Positions 25,979-34,723 of a stretch of DNA of 64,000 nt are shown here, piece after piece. The stretch is from Trichlorobacter ammonificans. GTDB taxonomy: Bacteria; Desulfobacterota; Desulfuromonadia; Geobacterales; Pseudopelobacteraceae. The stretch is taken from positions 2,096,001 to 2,160,000 of the forward strand of contig NZ_OW150024.1 in assembly GCF_933509905.1 (NCBI RefSeq), written 5' to 3'. The translations under genes were made by a program, and so were the position numbers. Each line of letters begins with the position of its first letter. The first letter of the stretch is position 1. Below the pieces are notes generated by a model. That model had not been told where the DNA came from. It did no database searches and saw only the letters and a list, made by a program, of their open reading frames with translations.

Positions 25979-27418
25979 ATGTACCGGACCGTAATGGCAG
26001 CAGCCCTGATCCTGACCGCCCTGCCCGCACTGGCGGCTCAGTATCCCACGGCACAACAGGCGGAGATCGCGCACCGCGCCACCTACGTTGGTGGCGACGC
26101 CTGCAAGGAGTGCCACGGCGACATCCACGCCACATGGAAAACCACCTGGCATACCCTGAAGGCAACCCAGGGGCCGGCACTGGGCAAGCAGAACGAGAAG
26201 AACATCTACGAGTGGGTTCGCAAGGACTGGGACAAGCTGGACACCTACCTGATCCTGGACCAGAAGGACAAGAACACCAACTACGTCATGACCAGGAAGA
26301 TCAAGCCGGAAGAGGTCGGCTATGTGGTTGGCCAGATTCGCAAACAGCGCTACCTGGCCTACTATGACGGCTCCCCCACCGAGGCGTGGCTCCAGACCAC
26401 CAAGGACGGCGGTATCTCCTGGAGCATCGACAAGAGCACAACCGTTCAGTTCCCCGGCAACAAGGACCGTGCCGGCTGGAAATTCCTGGTACTGGAAATG
26501 AAGCCGAAAGCCGGTGAGCTGAACAAGAACAACTACGGCGAGTACCGTTCATGGCAAGAGCGCTGCATCGGCTGCCACACCACCGGATTCGATGCCAAAG
26601 CCTGGGACACGGCCAAGGCGGAATTCAAAGCCGGCAAACGCGCCGACCTGAAGGACACCTTTGTTGCCGACCTGCGCGTAAGCTGTGAAATGTGTCACGG
26701 CCCCGGTGGCGTGCATGTAAAGAGTCCAAGCAAGGAAAACATCATTCAACCGGCAAAAATCACCGATGTTGCCGCACGTCAAATGGTCTGCGGTCAGTGT
26801 CACACACGCCCCGACAAGAACAACCACAGTCCGCTGGCCCAGGATCTGCGCGGTTACCGTCTGGGCGACCGCTACCAGGACTTCGCCTCCTATACCCGTC
26901 CGGCATGGGGCAAGGGCAACCGTCAGGTATCCATCGACGGCAAGGGGCGCCGCGACCATCAGATGGATATGGATATTCAGCTTTCCGTCACCATCAAGGG
27001 CGCCCACAGCGTTCATGCACAAATGGCCTGTTTCGACTGCCACGACTCGCATAGCATCGGTAACAACACGCAGAACCCGCGCCTGAAGAAATCCAAGGTC
27101 GAAACCTGCGCCGCCTGCCACAAGGGTCAGGCCGAGGCCGTGCTGAAGGTTCTGGATGGCCGCAAGGGCTGGGAAAAGGCGGGGTACCCCAACTGGGGCA
27201 CCGAGTACGGCCGCAACGCCAACAATCAGCACATCTTCAACTTTGATGAGCAGGGCCGTTCCTATGGCCTCAAGCCGTCCCAGTACCACTGGGCCCTGAA
27301 GAAGGATGGCGACGCCAAGAAAGAGGCCGACTGGTCCGCCATCTGGCCCTGGGAAAAGGCAACCTGCGAGAAGAAGGGGATGACCGTCAAAGTGGGCGCC
27401 AAGCCCTGGGAAATGTAA
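25979..27418 (+). CDS. Hexaheme c-type cytochrome
   Basis: A 479-residue exported electron carrier with signal peptide MYRTVMAAALILTALPALAA and six CXXCH heme sites: CKECH, CIGCH, CEMCH, CGQCH, CFDCH and CAACH. The order and spacing resemble cytochrome c554-like multiheme proteins of Geobacter. No lipobox is present, so it is probably periplasmic. GAGGAGG precedes the start. Its promoter carries the same triple GTCAG element as the adjacent two-component operon, so it is the likely target of that system. The redox partner is unknown. Confidence 0.9.
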   Translation: MYRTVMAAALILTALPALAAQYPTAQQAEIAHRATYVGGDACKECHGDIHATWKTTWHTLKATQGPALGKQNEKNIYEWVRKDWDKLDTYLILDQKDKNTNYVMTRKIKPEEVGYVVGQIRKQRYLAYYDGSPTEAWLQTTKDGGISWSIDKSTTVQFPGNKDRAGWKFLVLEMKPKAGELNKNNYGEYRSWQERCIGCHTTGFDAKAWDTAKAEFKAGKRADLKDTFVADLRVSCEMCHGPGGVHVKSPSKENIIQPAKITDVAARQMVCGQCHTRPDKNNHSPLAQDLRGYRLGDRYQDFASYTRPAWGKGNRQVSIDGKGRRDHQMDMDIQLSVTIKGAHSVHAQMACFDCHDSHSIGNNTQNPRLKKSKVETCAACHKGQAEAVLKVLDGRKGWEKAGYPNWGTEYGRNANNQHIFNFDEQGRSYGLKPSQYHWALKKDGDAKKEADWSAIWPWEKATCEKKGMTVKVGAKPWEM

Positions 27419-27441
27419 CACCCGGCAGATGAACCGCCGCT

Positions 27442-27471
27442 AAAAGGCCGCTTCTCCAGGAGCGGCCTTTT
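27442..27471 (+). terminator. Terminator after the cytochrome gene
   Basis: AAAAGGCCGCT and AGCGGCCTTTT form an 11-bp stem with an 8-base loop that begins in A and ends in T, so it may work in both directions. Confidence 0.85.
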
Positions 27472-27482
27472 GGTCGTTTCTG

Positions 27483-27491
27483 TGGTATACA
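27483..27491 (+). promoter_or_regulatory. Possible extended -10 promoter of fetAB
   Basis: TGGTATACA fits the TG-N-TATAAT form and lies 31 bases upstream of the chosen fetA start, just after a terminator. No convincing -35 is seen. Confidence 0.35.
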
Positions 27492-27522
27492 TCGAGAAAA
27501 CGTGATCGGGCGGGATAACGTC

Positions 27523-28269
27523 ATGCTACGTGCTGAGCAGCTTGAAGTGGTACGCACAAACCGGGAGGGGACCACTGTCCGCATCCTGCACGGCATCTCT
27601 TTTACCGCCCGCCCCGGAGAAATCACCGCCATCGTTGGCCCCTCCGGCAGCGGCAAGAGCACGTTGATTCGCCTGCTGAACCGGATGAGTGACCCCACCG
27701 CCGGCACCATCTTCCTGCGGGACCGCTCCATTGCCGCCATCGATCCCCTGGAACTGCGCCGCCGGGTGTCCATGGTGCTGCAGAAGCCGTTCATGTTCGA
27801 CGGGACAGTGCTGGAGAATCTGCAGCGTCCCTTTCGCTACCGGCGGGAGGTGCCGCCGGACGGCGATAGTGATACGCTGACAGAGCTGATGGCCCTGGTT
27901 CGCCTCTCCCCCGACCTGCTGCAGCGCGACGCCCGTTCCCTCTCCATCGGCGAACAACAACGGGTCAACGTGGCCCGTGCCCTGATTACCGGTCCCGAAG
28001 CACTGTTGCTTGACGAACCGACCAGCGCGCTGGACCGCCCCACCGCCGACCGCCTCGGCAGCACCCTGCACGATATCTGTCACACCCGTCAGCTGACCGT
28101 GATCATGGTCACCCATGACCTGCGCCTGGCCCGGCGGAACGCCGATCATCTGCTCTATCTGGAAAAAGGGTGCATTCTTGAGGATGGTCCGGCGGCGGCA
28201 CTGCTGACCCACCCGCGCACCGGTGAGCTGCGGCGGTTTCTCGACGATCCGGCGGATGAGGAGGAGTGA
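27523..28269 (+). CDS. fetA: ABC transporter ATPase, FetA-like
   Basis: A 248-residue ATP-binding subunit. Walker A is GPSGSGKST, the signature LSIGEQQRVNVARAL is slightly divergent (Ile for Gly) as often in this family, Walker B is ALLLDEPTSALD and the switch His is in MVTHDLR. It partners the UPF0014 membrane protein encoded next, a pair known in E. coli as the iron exporter FetAB (YbbL/YbbM). Start choice is between ATG 27523 (used) and GTG 27502. Confidence 0.85.
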   Translation: MLRAEQLEVVRTNREGTTVRILHGISFTARPGEITAIVGPSGSGKSTLIRLLNRMSDPTAGTIFLRDRSIAAIDPLELRRRVSMVLQKPFMFDGTVLENLQRPFRYRREVPPDGDSDTLTELMALVRLSPDLLQRDARSLSIGEQQRVNVARALITGPEALLLDEPTSALDRPTADRLGSTLHDICHTRQLTVIMVTHDLRLARRNADHLLYLEKGCILEDGPAAALLTHPRTGELRRFLDDPADEEE

Positions 28270-29063
28270 TGGAAACAACACACCTGGTGAGCCTGGGACT
28301 GACGGAACTGCTGCTGGCCTACGGTCTGATCCTGCTGGCCGCAGGCTTGGTCCGGCTGGAGCGGATCGGCCAGGAATGGCAGATGATCCGGGCCTCGTTG
28401 CGCATGGTGGTGCAACTGATCGCCGTGGGCTACCTGCTGCACGTCGTCTTTGCCGTCCGCAACCCCGGGCTGGTGCTGCTGATGCTGCTGGTGATGGCGC
28501 TCTTCTCGCTGCAGGTGCTGGGTTCGCGGGTGCAGCACCGGATGCCCCGCTTTTACCGGATCGTCGGCAGCTCACTGCTGGCGGGTTGCGGCGGGGTCAC
28601 CTTCGTCTTCTGTGCCCTGGTGGTGGGGTACACCCCATGGTACGATCCCCGCTACCTGATCCCTCTTGCCGGCATGATCGTGGGCAACTCCATGAACGGC
28701 GCCAGTCTGGCCGCCGAGCGGCTTTCATCGGAGCTGCATGAGCGGCGGGACGAGATCGAAACCGCCCTCTGCCTGGGAGCCTCGTCCCGCCAGGCGGCGG
28801 AAAACGCCGTGCGGTCCGCCTTCCGGGCCGCGCTGATGCCCACCGTCAACACCATGGCCGCCACCGGCATCGTTTCACTGCCCGGCATGATGACCGGCCA
28901 GATCCTCTCCGGCACCGCCCCGATCCTGGCGGTACGCTACCAGATCGCCATCATGTGCGCCATCACCGCCGCCGTGGCGGTTACTTCGTTCATGATCCTG
29001 CTCCAGGGGCACCGCCAGTACTTCACTTCGGCCCATCAGTTGAAAGAGCGGGAGCTGCTGTAA
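28269..29063 (+). CDS. fetB: ABC transporter permease, FetB-like (UPF0014)
   Basis: A 264-residue membrane protein with about six to seven hydrophobic segments. UPF0014 marks are RASLRMVVQLIAVGY, GMIVGNSMNGASLAAERL, LGASSRQAAENAVRSAFRAALMPTVNTMAATGIVSLPGMMTGQIL and a final amphipathic tail. The ATG overlaps the fetA stop as TGATG, showing tight coupling. Iron export is the role of the E. coli homologue; here it is inferred. Confidence 0.88.
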   Translation: METTHLVSLGLTELLLAYGLILLAAGLVRLERIGQEWQMIRASLRMVVQLIAVGYLLHVVFAVRNPGLVLLMLLVMALFSLQVLGSRVQHRMPRFYRIVGSSLLAGCGGVTFVFCALVVGYTPWYDPRYLIPLAGMIVGNSMNGASLAAERLSSELHERRDEIETALCLGASSRQAAENAVRSAFRAALMPTVNTMAATGIVSLPGMMTGQILSGTAPILAVRYQIAIMCAITAAVAVTSFMILLQGHRQYFTSAHQLKERELL

Positions 29064-29084
29064 TTCTGATTCCATTTCAAGGCA

Positions 29085-29190
29085 CTATCTTCGTTGGCTC
29101 GTCTTGGGCTCCTCGATGTACTGCGTGTACACCTGCGTCGCCGACCTCCTCGCCGCCTTGCTATCATCCTTGAACTGGCACCGGATAATT
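29085..29190 (-). other. Intergenic sequence that looks like a dispersed element (unidentified)
   Basis: The 155-base gap between fetB and uppP contains, on the minus strand, AAGGCGGCGAGGAGGTCGG, ACGCAGGTGTACACGC and ATCGAGGAGCCCAAGACG, with no start codon or family match. Its unusual, ungene-like composition suggests a repeat fragment, but no second copy exists in this window. Confidence 0.3.
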
Positions 29191-29218
29191 CCCCGTGCCG
29201 GTATCGCCAGCCTCGCGG

Positions 29219-29983
29219 TCAGAACAGAAAGAGCAAAAACAGCACTCCCACCGCGATCCGGTAGATGCCGAAGGAAACAAAGGTGTGGCTGGTGACGAAG
29301 CGCAGCAGCCACTTGATGCTTATTACGGCGAAAATGAAGGAGGTGACGAAGCCGACAGCGATGTTCTGCAGGTCGGACGCCTGGAAGACGGCGTGGTTCT
29401 TGTAGATGTCGTAGGCCGTGGCCGCCAGCATGGTGGGCAGGGCCAGCAGAAAGGAAAACTCGGCGGCGGCGGTGCGGCTCAGGCCGCACAGCAGGCCCCC
29501 CATGATGGTGGCCCCGGAGCGGGAGACGCCGGGAACCATGGAAAGACATTGCACCAGGCCGATCAGAAAGGCCTGACCGTAGGAGATATTCTGTACCTCC
29601 TCCACCGATGCCGGATGCCGTTTCAGGAACCATTCGATCAGGATGAAGGCAACCCCGCCCAGAATCAGCATGTAGCTGACCAGTGACGGCACGAACAGTG
29701 ACTTGACCAGTTTGTACAGCAGAAAGCCGATGGTGCCGGTGGGCAGAAAGGCCACGGCCAGCTTCTTCAGCAGTTCGGGGTTGGCCACCAGCCGTTTGCA
29801 GTAGATGAACAGCACCGCCAGCATGGCCCCCAGCTGAATGGTCACTTCGAACACCTTGTGTCCGTCGGTCTGCTGCAGTTTCATCAGCGCCGACGCCAGG
29901 ATCAGATGGCCGGTGGACGAAATCGGCAGGAACTCGCTCAATCCCTCCACCACCCCCAGCACGAATGCGTCAAGAAATGTCAC
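29219..29983 (-). CDS. uppP: Undecaprenyl-diphosphatase
   Basis: A BacA-type phosphatase of 254 residues that recycles undecaprenyl pyrophosphate to the lipid carrier for peptidoglycan and other envelope polymers. The active-site segments are VVEGLSEFLPISSTGHLIL (N-terminal) and SMVPGVSRSGATI (middle). About eight hydrophobic segments are seen. It starts 14 bases downstream of polA and is probably cotranscribed with it. Confidence 0.95.
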   Translation of the reverse strand: MTFLDAFVLGVVEGLSEFLPISSTGHLILASALMKLQQTDGHKVFEVTIQLGAMLAVLFIYCKRLVANPELLKKLAVAFLPTGTIGFLLYKLVKSLFVPSLVSYMLILGGVAFILIEWFLKRHPASVEEVQNISYGQAFLIGLVQCLSMVPGVSRSGATIMGGLLCGLSRTAAAEFSFLLALPTMLAATAYDIYKNHAVFQASDLQNIAVGFVTSFIFAVISIKWLLRFVTSHTFVSFGIYRIAVGVLFLLFLF

Positions 29984-29997
29984 AAATCATCTCCTTG

Positions 29998-32775
29998 TTA
30001 ATGAGCTTCACTCCAGTTTTTTCCAAAGTTCATATCCACTTTCAGCGGCACCTGCAGCGGCACCGCCTGCGACATCTCCCGCTCAACCAGTACCTTCATT
30101 GCCGCGAGCTCCCCTTCCGGCACCTCGAAGACCAGCTCGTCATGCACCTGCATGATCAGGCGGCTCTGCAGACCCTCCGCAGCAATGGCCCGCTCCACCC
30201 CCAGCATGGCCTGCTTGATGATATCCGCCGCCGACCCCTGGATCGGGTAGTTGATGGCGTTGCGTTCCGCAAAGGAACGCAGGTTGTGGTTCGCGCTGGC
30301 GATGTCGGCAATGGGCAGTTTGCGCCCCAGGATGGTGGTGACGTACCCCTGTTCCCGGGCCTGCTGCACGCAGCGGTCCAGGAACCCCATGGCACCGCTG
30401 TGGCGCTCCTTGTAGGCGGCAATGAACTTCTCCGCCACGTTCCGGGCCACCCCCAGCTGCTTGGCCAGGGAAAAGGCCCCCTGACCGTAGATCACCCCGA
30501 AGTTGATGGTCTTGGCCTGGCGCCGCATCTCGCTGGTGACCATCTCCGGGAACAGGCCGAAAATCTCGCTGGCGGTGCGGGTATGGATGTCCTCGTCATT
30601 GCCGAATGCCTGACAGAAGACCGGGTCCGAGGACAAGTGGGCCAGCACCCGCAGTTCCACCTGGGAGTAGTCGGCCGCCAGGATGACGCTGCCCGCAGGC
30701 GCAATGAACGCCTCCCGGATGCGGCGGCCCTCTTCGGTGCGGATCGGGATGTTCTGCAGATTGGGGTCCGAGGAGGAGAGGCGGCCGGTGGACGTGACCG
30801 CCTGGTTGTAGGAGGTATGTACCCGGCCGCTGTCGTCGGCCAAACGGACCAGGGCATCGGCGTAGGTGGATTTCAGCTTGGCCAGCCCCCGGTATTCCAG
30901 CAGCAGCCGGGGAATCTCATGCTCTTCCGCCAGGCTGGTCAGCACCTCGTTGTCCGTGGACCAGCCGGTTTTCCCCTTGGTCTTCTTGGCCGTAGCCAGC
31001 CCCAGCTTCTCGAACAGTACCTCCCCCAACTGCTTGGGGGAATTGAGGTTAAACGGGCCACCCGCCAGTTCGTGGATTTGCGTTTCCAGCCGGGCCATCT
31101 GGCTGCCGAAATCTTCGGAGAGCCGCCCCAGGAATTCCCGGTCCAGCAGCACCCCGTAGCGTTCCATCCGGGTAAGAATCGCCATCAGCGGCATTTCCAG
31201 CCCGAAGAGCAGCTCCTCCTGTCCCGCCTCCCGCACCATGGGCAACAGCTTTTCGTGTATAAGCCAAGTAACGTCGGCATCCTCGCAGGCGTAACGGGTT
31301 GCCTCCTCAAGCCCCACCTCGCTGAAGTTGATCCGGTTCCTGCCGGTGCCGGTCACCTCGTCGTAGGAGATCATCCGGTGATTCAGGTGCTCCTGGGCCA
31401 GGGCATCCAGACCGTGCCCGCCCCGCGACGGGTTGAGGAGATAGGAGCAGAGCATGGTGTCGCACCAGCTCCCCTGCACCTCGATACCGGCGGTGTCCAG
31501 CACCTGCAGGTCGAACTTCAGGTTCTGTCCCACCTTGCGGACGGACGGGTTGCCAAAAACCGGACGCAGGCGGTCCAGCACCAGGTCACGGGAAAGCTGG
31601 CCGGGACTCAGGCCTCCCCCCCTCCCAACCTCCCCCCGCTGGGGGGAGGAGTCTGCGTCATCATTCCGTTGTTCGGAAAATGCGAACAGATCTCCCTCCC
31701 CAGGAGGGGGAGAGGCGGGGAGGGGTGAGCGGTGTCCCACCGGGATGTAGAAGGCTTCGTGGGGTTCAAGGGCGATGGATATCCCCACCAGGGAGGCGGT
31801 GCGGGGGTCCAGGCCGGTGGTCTCGGTATCAAAGGCAAAGGCGGGCGCCTCCTCCAGTCTCGTGACCAGACGCTCCAGTTGCTCCGGTGTCTGCACGCAG
31901 TGGTAGCGGTCGCTCTGCAGCGTGGCCCGGGCGGTCAGCTCCTTGATCAGGCTGAAAAAACCGTACTCCGAAAAGAGCTCGTGCAGCCGGGCCGTGTCCG
32001 GCTCCCGGGCCGCCAGTTCTTCGGGGTTCAGGTCATAGGGCACATCCCGCACGATGGTGGCGAGCCGTCGCGACAACCGGGCCTGCTCGGCAAACTCCCG
32101 CAGTTTTTCGCCGGTCTTGCCCGGCACCTCAGCGGCCCGCTCCAGCAGGGCATCCAGCGATCCGAACTGCTGGATCAGCTTGATGGCGGTCTTCTCGCCG
32201 ATCCCCGGCACGCCGGGGATGTTGTCCGAACTGTCCCCGGCAAGCCCCAGGATATCGATCACCTTTTCCGGCCCCACCCCGAAACGCTCCTGCACCTGGG
32301 GGATATCCGAGGCCGTGTTCTTCATGGTGTCCAGCAGTGTGGTCCGGCCGGTGACGATCTGCATCAGATCCTTGTCGCCGGTCACCACCACCACCGTGCC
32401 GCCGGAAGCCTCCCAGCGGGCCGCCAGGGTGCCGATCAGGTCGTCGGCCTCGTACCCGGCCAGTTCCACCACCGGGATATTAAAGGCCCGCACCAGATCG
32501 CGGATCGGCTCCAGTTGCTGGCGCAGGTCGGCAGGCATCTCCTCGCGGTTGGCCTTGTAGGCCGGGTACAGCTCGGTGCGGAACGTGACCCGCCCCACGT
32601 CGAACACCATGGCCAGATGCTCCGGCTTGTAATCCTTCAGCAACTTCAACAACATCTGCGTAAAACCGTAGATGGCGTTGGTGGGAAAACCGCTGGGGGA
32701 CGACAGCCGCTTGATGGCGAAATAGGCCCGGTAGAGATAGGAAGAACCGTCGATCAGGTAGAGGGTGGTGTTCAT
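29998..32775 (-). CDS. polA: DNA polymerase I
   Basis: A 925-residue family A polymerase for Okazaki-fragment processing and repair. Domains are the 5' nuclease (1 to about 290), the 3'-5' proofreading exonuclease (about 300-510; FDTETTGLD, KVGQNLKFD, YACEDADVTW present) and the polymerase (motif A DYSQVELRVLAHLS, motif B RRQAKTINFGVIYG, motif C QVHDELVFEV). The odd feature is residues about 349-388, an in-frame Pro/Gly/Arg-rich insertion encoded by a palindromic repeat after YIPVGHR. The rest matches family length. Confidence 0.96.
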   Translation of the reverse strand: MNTTLYLIDGSSYLYRAYFAIKRLSSPSGFPTNAIYGFTQMLLKLLKDYKPEHLAMVFDVGRVTFRTELYPAYKANREEMPADLRQQLEPIRDLVRAFNIPVVELAGYEADDLIGTLAARWEASGGTVVVVTGDKDLMQIVTGRTTLLDTMKNTASDIPQVQERFGVGPEKVIDILGLAGDSSDNIPGVPGIGEKTAIKLIQQFGSLDALLERAAEVPGKTGEKLREFAEQARLSRRLATIVRDVPYDLNPEELAAREPDTARLHELFSEYGFFSLIKELTARATLQSDRYHCVQTPEQLERLVTRLEEAPAFAFDTETTGLDPRTASLVGISIALEPHEAFYIPVGHRSPLPASPPPGEGDLFAFSEQRNDDADSSPQRGEVGRGGGLSPGQLSRDLVLDRLRPVFGNPSVRKVGQNLKFDLQVLDTAGIEVQGSWCDTMLCSYLLNPSRGGHGLDALAQEHLNHRMISYDEVTGTGRNRINFSEVGLEEATRYACEDADVTWLIHEKLLPMVREAGQEELLFGLEMPLMAILTRMERYGVLLDREFLGRLSEDFGSQMARLETQIHELAGGPFNLNSPKQLGEVLFEKLGLATAKKTKGKTGWSTDNEVLTSLAEEHEIPRLLLEYRGLAKLKSTYADALVRLADDSGRVHTSYNQAVTSTGRLSSSDPNLQNIPIRTEEGRRIREAFIAPAGSVILAADYSQVELRVLAHLSSDPVFCQAFGNDEDIHTRTASEIFGLFPEMVTSEMRRQAKTINFGVIYGQGAFSLAKQLGVARNVAEKFIAAYKERHSGAMGFLDRCVQQAREQGYVTTILGRKLPIADIASANHNLRSFAERNAINYPIQGSAADIIKQAMLGVERAIAAEGLQSRLIMQVHDELVFEVPEGELAAMKVLVEREMSQAVPLQVPLKVDMNFGKNWSEAH
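31613..31729. repeat. Palindromic repeat inserted in frame within polA
   Basis: A 117-base segment, exactly 39 codons. It is bounded by roughly 42-base imperfect inverted arms: 31614-31655, rich in CCTCCCCCC and GGGGGGAGG, and 31687-31729, rich in CTCCCTCCCC and GGAGGGGGAG. Each arm can also fold on itself. The 31-base centre is of ordinary composition. Such C-rich/G-rich arms are normal for intergenic repeats, not for polymerase coding DNA. Confidence 0.75.
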
Positions 32776-32813
32776 GGGGTGTCCGTGTCCGTTGTAGTGG
32801 TTGTGTGTGCAGA

Positions 32814-33127
32814 TCAGAAGCCGGTAAACAGAAAATCAAGGACGGCAATGATCTCTTGCCGGTGCTCCTTGAGAGTGCCGACACGCTCTCCCAGGCTGCC
32901 GACCGCGAAACCGGCCAGCTCTGCCGTTGACAGCACCAAGGCTTCTTGTCCAAAGGAGAACACCGGGTTCAAGCACTGCCGCTTTGCCCGACGCCGTTGC
33001 CGTGTAGAGCGGGACAACCACCCTCGGTACAAAGATTGTGCAGAAGATCGGCCTGAACATCAAGCAGGTAGGGTATCGCCTCGCTGGTCTCGGGATTGGG
33101 GGTGCGGTAAAGATCAAACTGCGCCAT
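32814..33127 (-). pseudogene. ccdB: CcdB-family toxin, broken by two frameshifts
   Basis: Frame 1 gives MAQFDLYRTPNPETSEAI, PYLLDVQADLLHNLCT and then drifts into nonsense. A second frame continues with RVVVPLYTATASGKAAV. A third continues with LNPVFSFGQEALVLSTAEL, AGFAVGSLGERVGTLKEH and RQEIIAVLDFLFTGF before the stop. Joined, these give a full-length roughly 104-residue CcdB, a gyrase poison. Shifts lie near 33025 and near 32970. The 314-base length is not a multiple of three. The gene is therefore inactive unless sequencing errors are responsible. Confidence 0.85.
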
Positions 33128-33213
33128 CAGAACCTCCGCACACCGTCACAGAAAACCCCGTCCGCCGCAACGCGCCGGTTGCAGCTCGCAACAGCCTCCC
33201 GGTTTTCCGCATG
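33127..33213 (-). pseudogene. ccdA: CcdA antitoxin, C-terminal remnant
   Basis: Twenty-eight codons reading HAENREAVASCNRRVAADGV then FCDGVRRF and a stop match the toxin-binding tail of CcdA antitoxins. The TGA overlaps the ccdB ATG as TGATG, the normal ccdAB junction. Upstream in this frame a TAA at about 33226 closes the reading frame and no DNA-binding N-terminus is found, so the 5' part has been lost or scrambled. The 71 bases up to the DUF4403 gene hold nothing else recognisable. Confidence 0.8.
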
Positions 33214-33284
33214 CCCTCCTGGAGGTTAATAATGCCAGAAAGCCCTACTTTTAACAGGTCTTCCGTTTAGGAAAGCTTATGCGG

Positions 33285-34574
33285 TCACTTCAGAATAACA
33301 CCGGCCTCCCCCTGGGCAACCACCTGCACCGACAGGCGGTCCTGTTGTACCGTTGCCTCGCCGAGGGAGAGGGACGTGACGGTGCCGGAGAGCCTGACCC
33401 GCTCGGCAAGCTGGATGGACGACAGCGCCGTGGAGGCTTTCAGACGGGTTTTCTCCACCTGCTCGGCCACGGCGCTGTCCAGCTTTTCCTTGATGGTGCT
33501 GCGGATGGCGCTGCTGAACAGCCAGCTGCCGGCGCTGATCAGCCAGCCGGCGTTTCTGGTGTCAAAATCCACTTCTTCAAAGGTCAGGGTGTTGGTCTGG
33601 CGGTTGTAGACCGGTTTGGCCAGCACCGTCAGCTCACCGTCGAAATCGCCGGTGGCGGTCAGGTTCACCACCAGACGGCCGCCATCCCCCTGCAGGTTGA
33701 ACTTCTTTACCGTGATTTTCTTGTCCTCGCCAAAGGTCTTGTCCAGCAGCACCGGGTTCAGCGCCGTGACCAGATCATTAAAGAAGATGTCGGCGCCGAG
33801 TTGGATATGGAAGGTTTTGTCAAAGGCGGCCTGCTGCTGCACCGGCGGCAAGGGGCGCGGCGGAACGGCCGCCGGTTTCGGTCCCACCGTGATCTCGGCC
33901 CCGGTGATGACGCCGACGGCCAGCCTGATCCGGTTGTCCGTGGCCAGGAGCGGACTCATCACCACCCGTTCCGGGGTCAGTCTCAGCCAGGTGCTGAACT
34001 CCTTGCTGACCAGGGTGGGGGCAAAGGCGTTCTGCCAGAGGGGGGCGACCTTGGCCCGCAGCTGCACCGCATCGTTGACTTTGCCGTCGATGATCGGGGC
34101 CAGCAGCCGCTGCACCGGCTGGGTGATCCCTTCCATCAGGGCTTTGGGATTTACGGAGAGCGGCCCGAGCTTGAGCGTATCGGCCAGATTGTCCGAAAGA
34201 CCGGTGTAGTACAGCTCGGTCTTCAGACGCCAGTCCGGCGCAACCTGTACCCTGGCCTTGAAGCGCAGCCCGGCCCGCAACGGGTAGCTTTCGTAGAAAC
34301 CGTACCTGAAGGTTACCTGCACCGGCAGGGTCACGTGGATAAAGTTGTCGGCGGCCGCCACCGCCACCGGACCGGTGCGCAGCACCGTGACCGAGGTACC
34401 AAGCCCCCCTTGCCCCTTGTACAGCTCAGTGGGCAGGGATTGGTTCATGATGGCGGCAAGATCGGCGGCCGAGGTCTCGACACTCAGATTGATGGACGAT
34501 GGCGGTAGAGCGGCGGCGGCCGATACGGTGCAAAATGTCAGCATGATGAAAAGCATGAGAAGATGGCGCAGCAT
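33285..34574 (-). CDS. DUF4403-family exported protein
   Basis: A 429-residue protein with signal peptide MLRHLLMLFIMLTFCTVSAAAA. It has the alternating beta-rich layout of DUF4403 proteins (related to lipid-binding tubular folds): INLSVETSAADLAAIMNQSLP at the N-terminus, WRLKTELYYTG in the middle and ALNPVLLDKTFGEDKK with SSIQLAERVRLSGTVTSL near the end. No enzyme motif is seen. It is single, divergent from DUF503, and its function is unknown. An outer-membrane or periplasmic location is inferred. Confidence 0.75.
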   Translation of the reverse strand: MLRHLLMLFIMLTFCTVSAAAALPPSSINLSVETSAADLAAIMNQSLPTELYKGQGGLGTSVTVLRTGPVAVAAADNFIHVTLPVQVTFRYGFYESYPLRAGLRFKARVQVAPDWRLKTELYYTGLSDNLADTLKLGPLSVNPKALMEGITQPVQRLLAPIIDGKVNDAVQLRAKVAPLWQNAFAPTLVSKEFSTWLRLTPERVVMSPLLATDNRIRLAVGVITGAEITVGPKPAAVPPRPLPPVQQQAAFDKTFHIQLGADIFFNDLVTALNPVLLDKTFGEDKKITVKKFNLQGDGGRLVVNLTATGDFDGELTVLAKPVYNRQTNTLTFEEVDFDTRNAGWLISAGSWLFSSAIRSTIKEKLDSAVAEQVEKTRLKASTALSSIQLAERVRLSGTVTSLSLGEATVQQDRLSVQVVAQGEAGVILK

Positions 34575-34723
34575 GAATGAATTCCTTCCGTGGACTTAAT
34601 CCTGTTCTCTGCCGCATAGTAGCCCACAGCATCGCCCCGCTTCAACAGCAAAGGAAAAAGCGGCTTGACAGCGCCCTCCTCCGGCGTATGAAATGGGTGC
34701 ATACCACGCAAACGGAACCAGCC

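Noticed and set aside
29085-29633. A 182-codon minus-strand frame running across the uppP 3' half into the intergenic block.
   Set aside because: It overlaps uppP in another frame and has no ribosome site or family resemblance.
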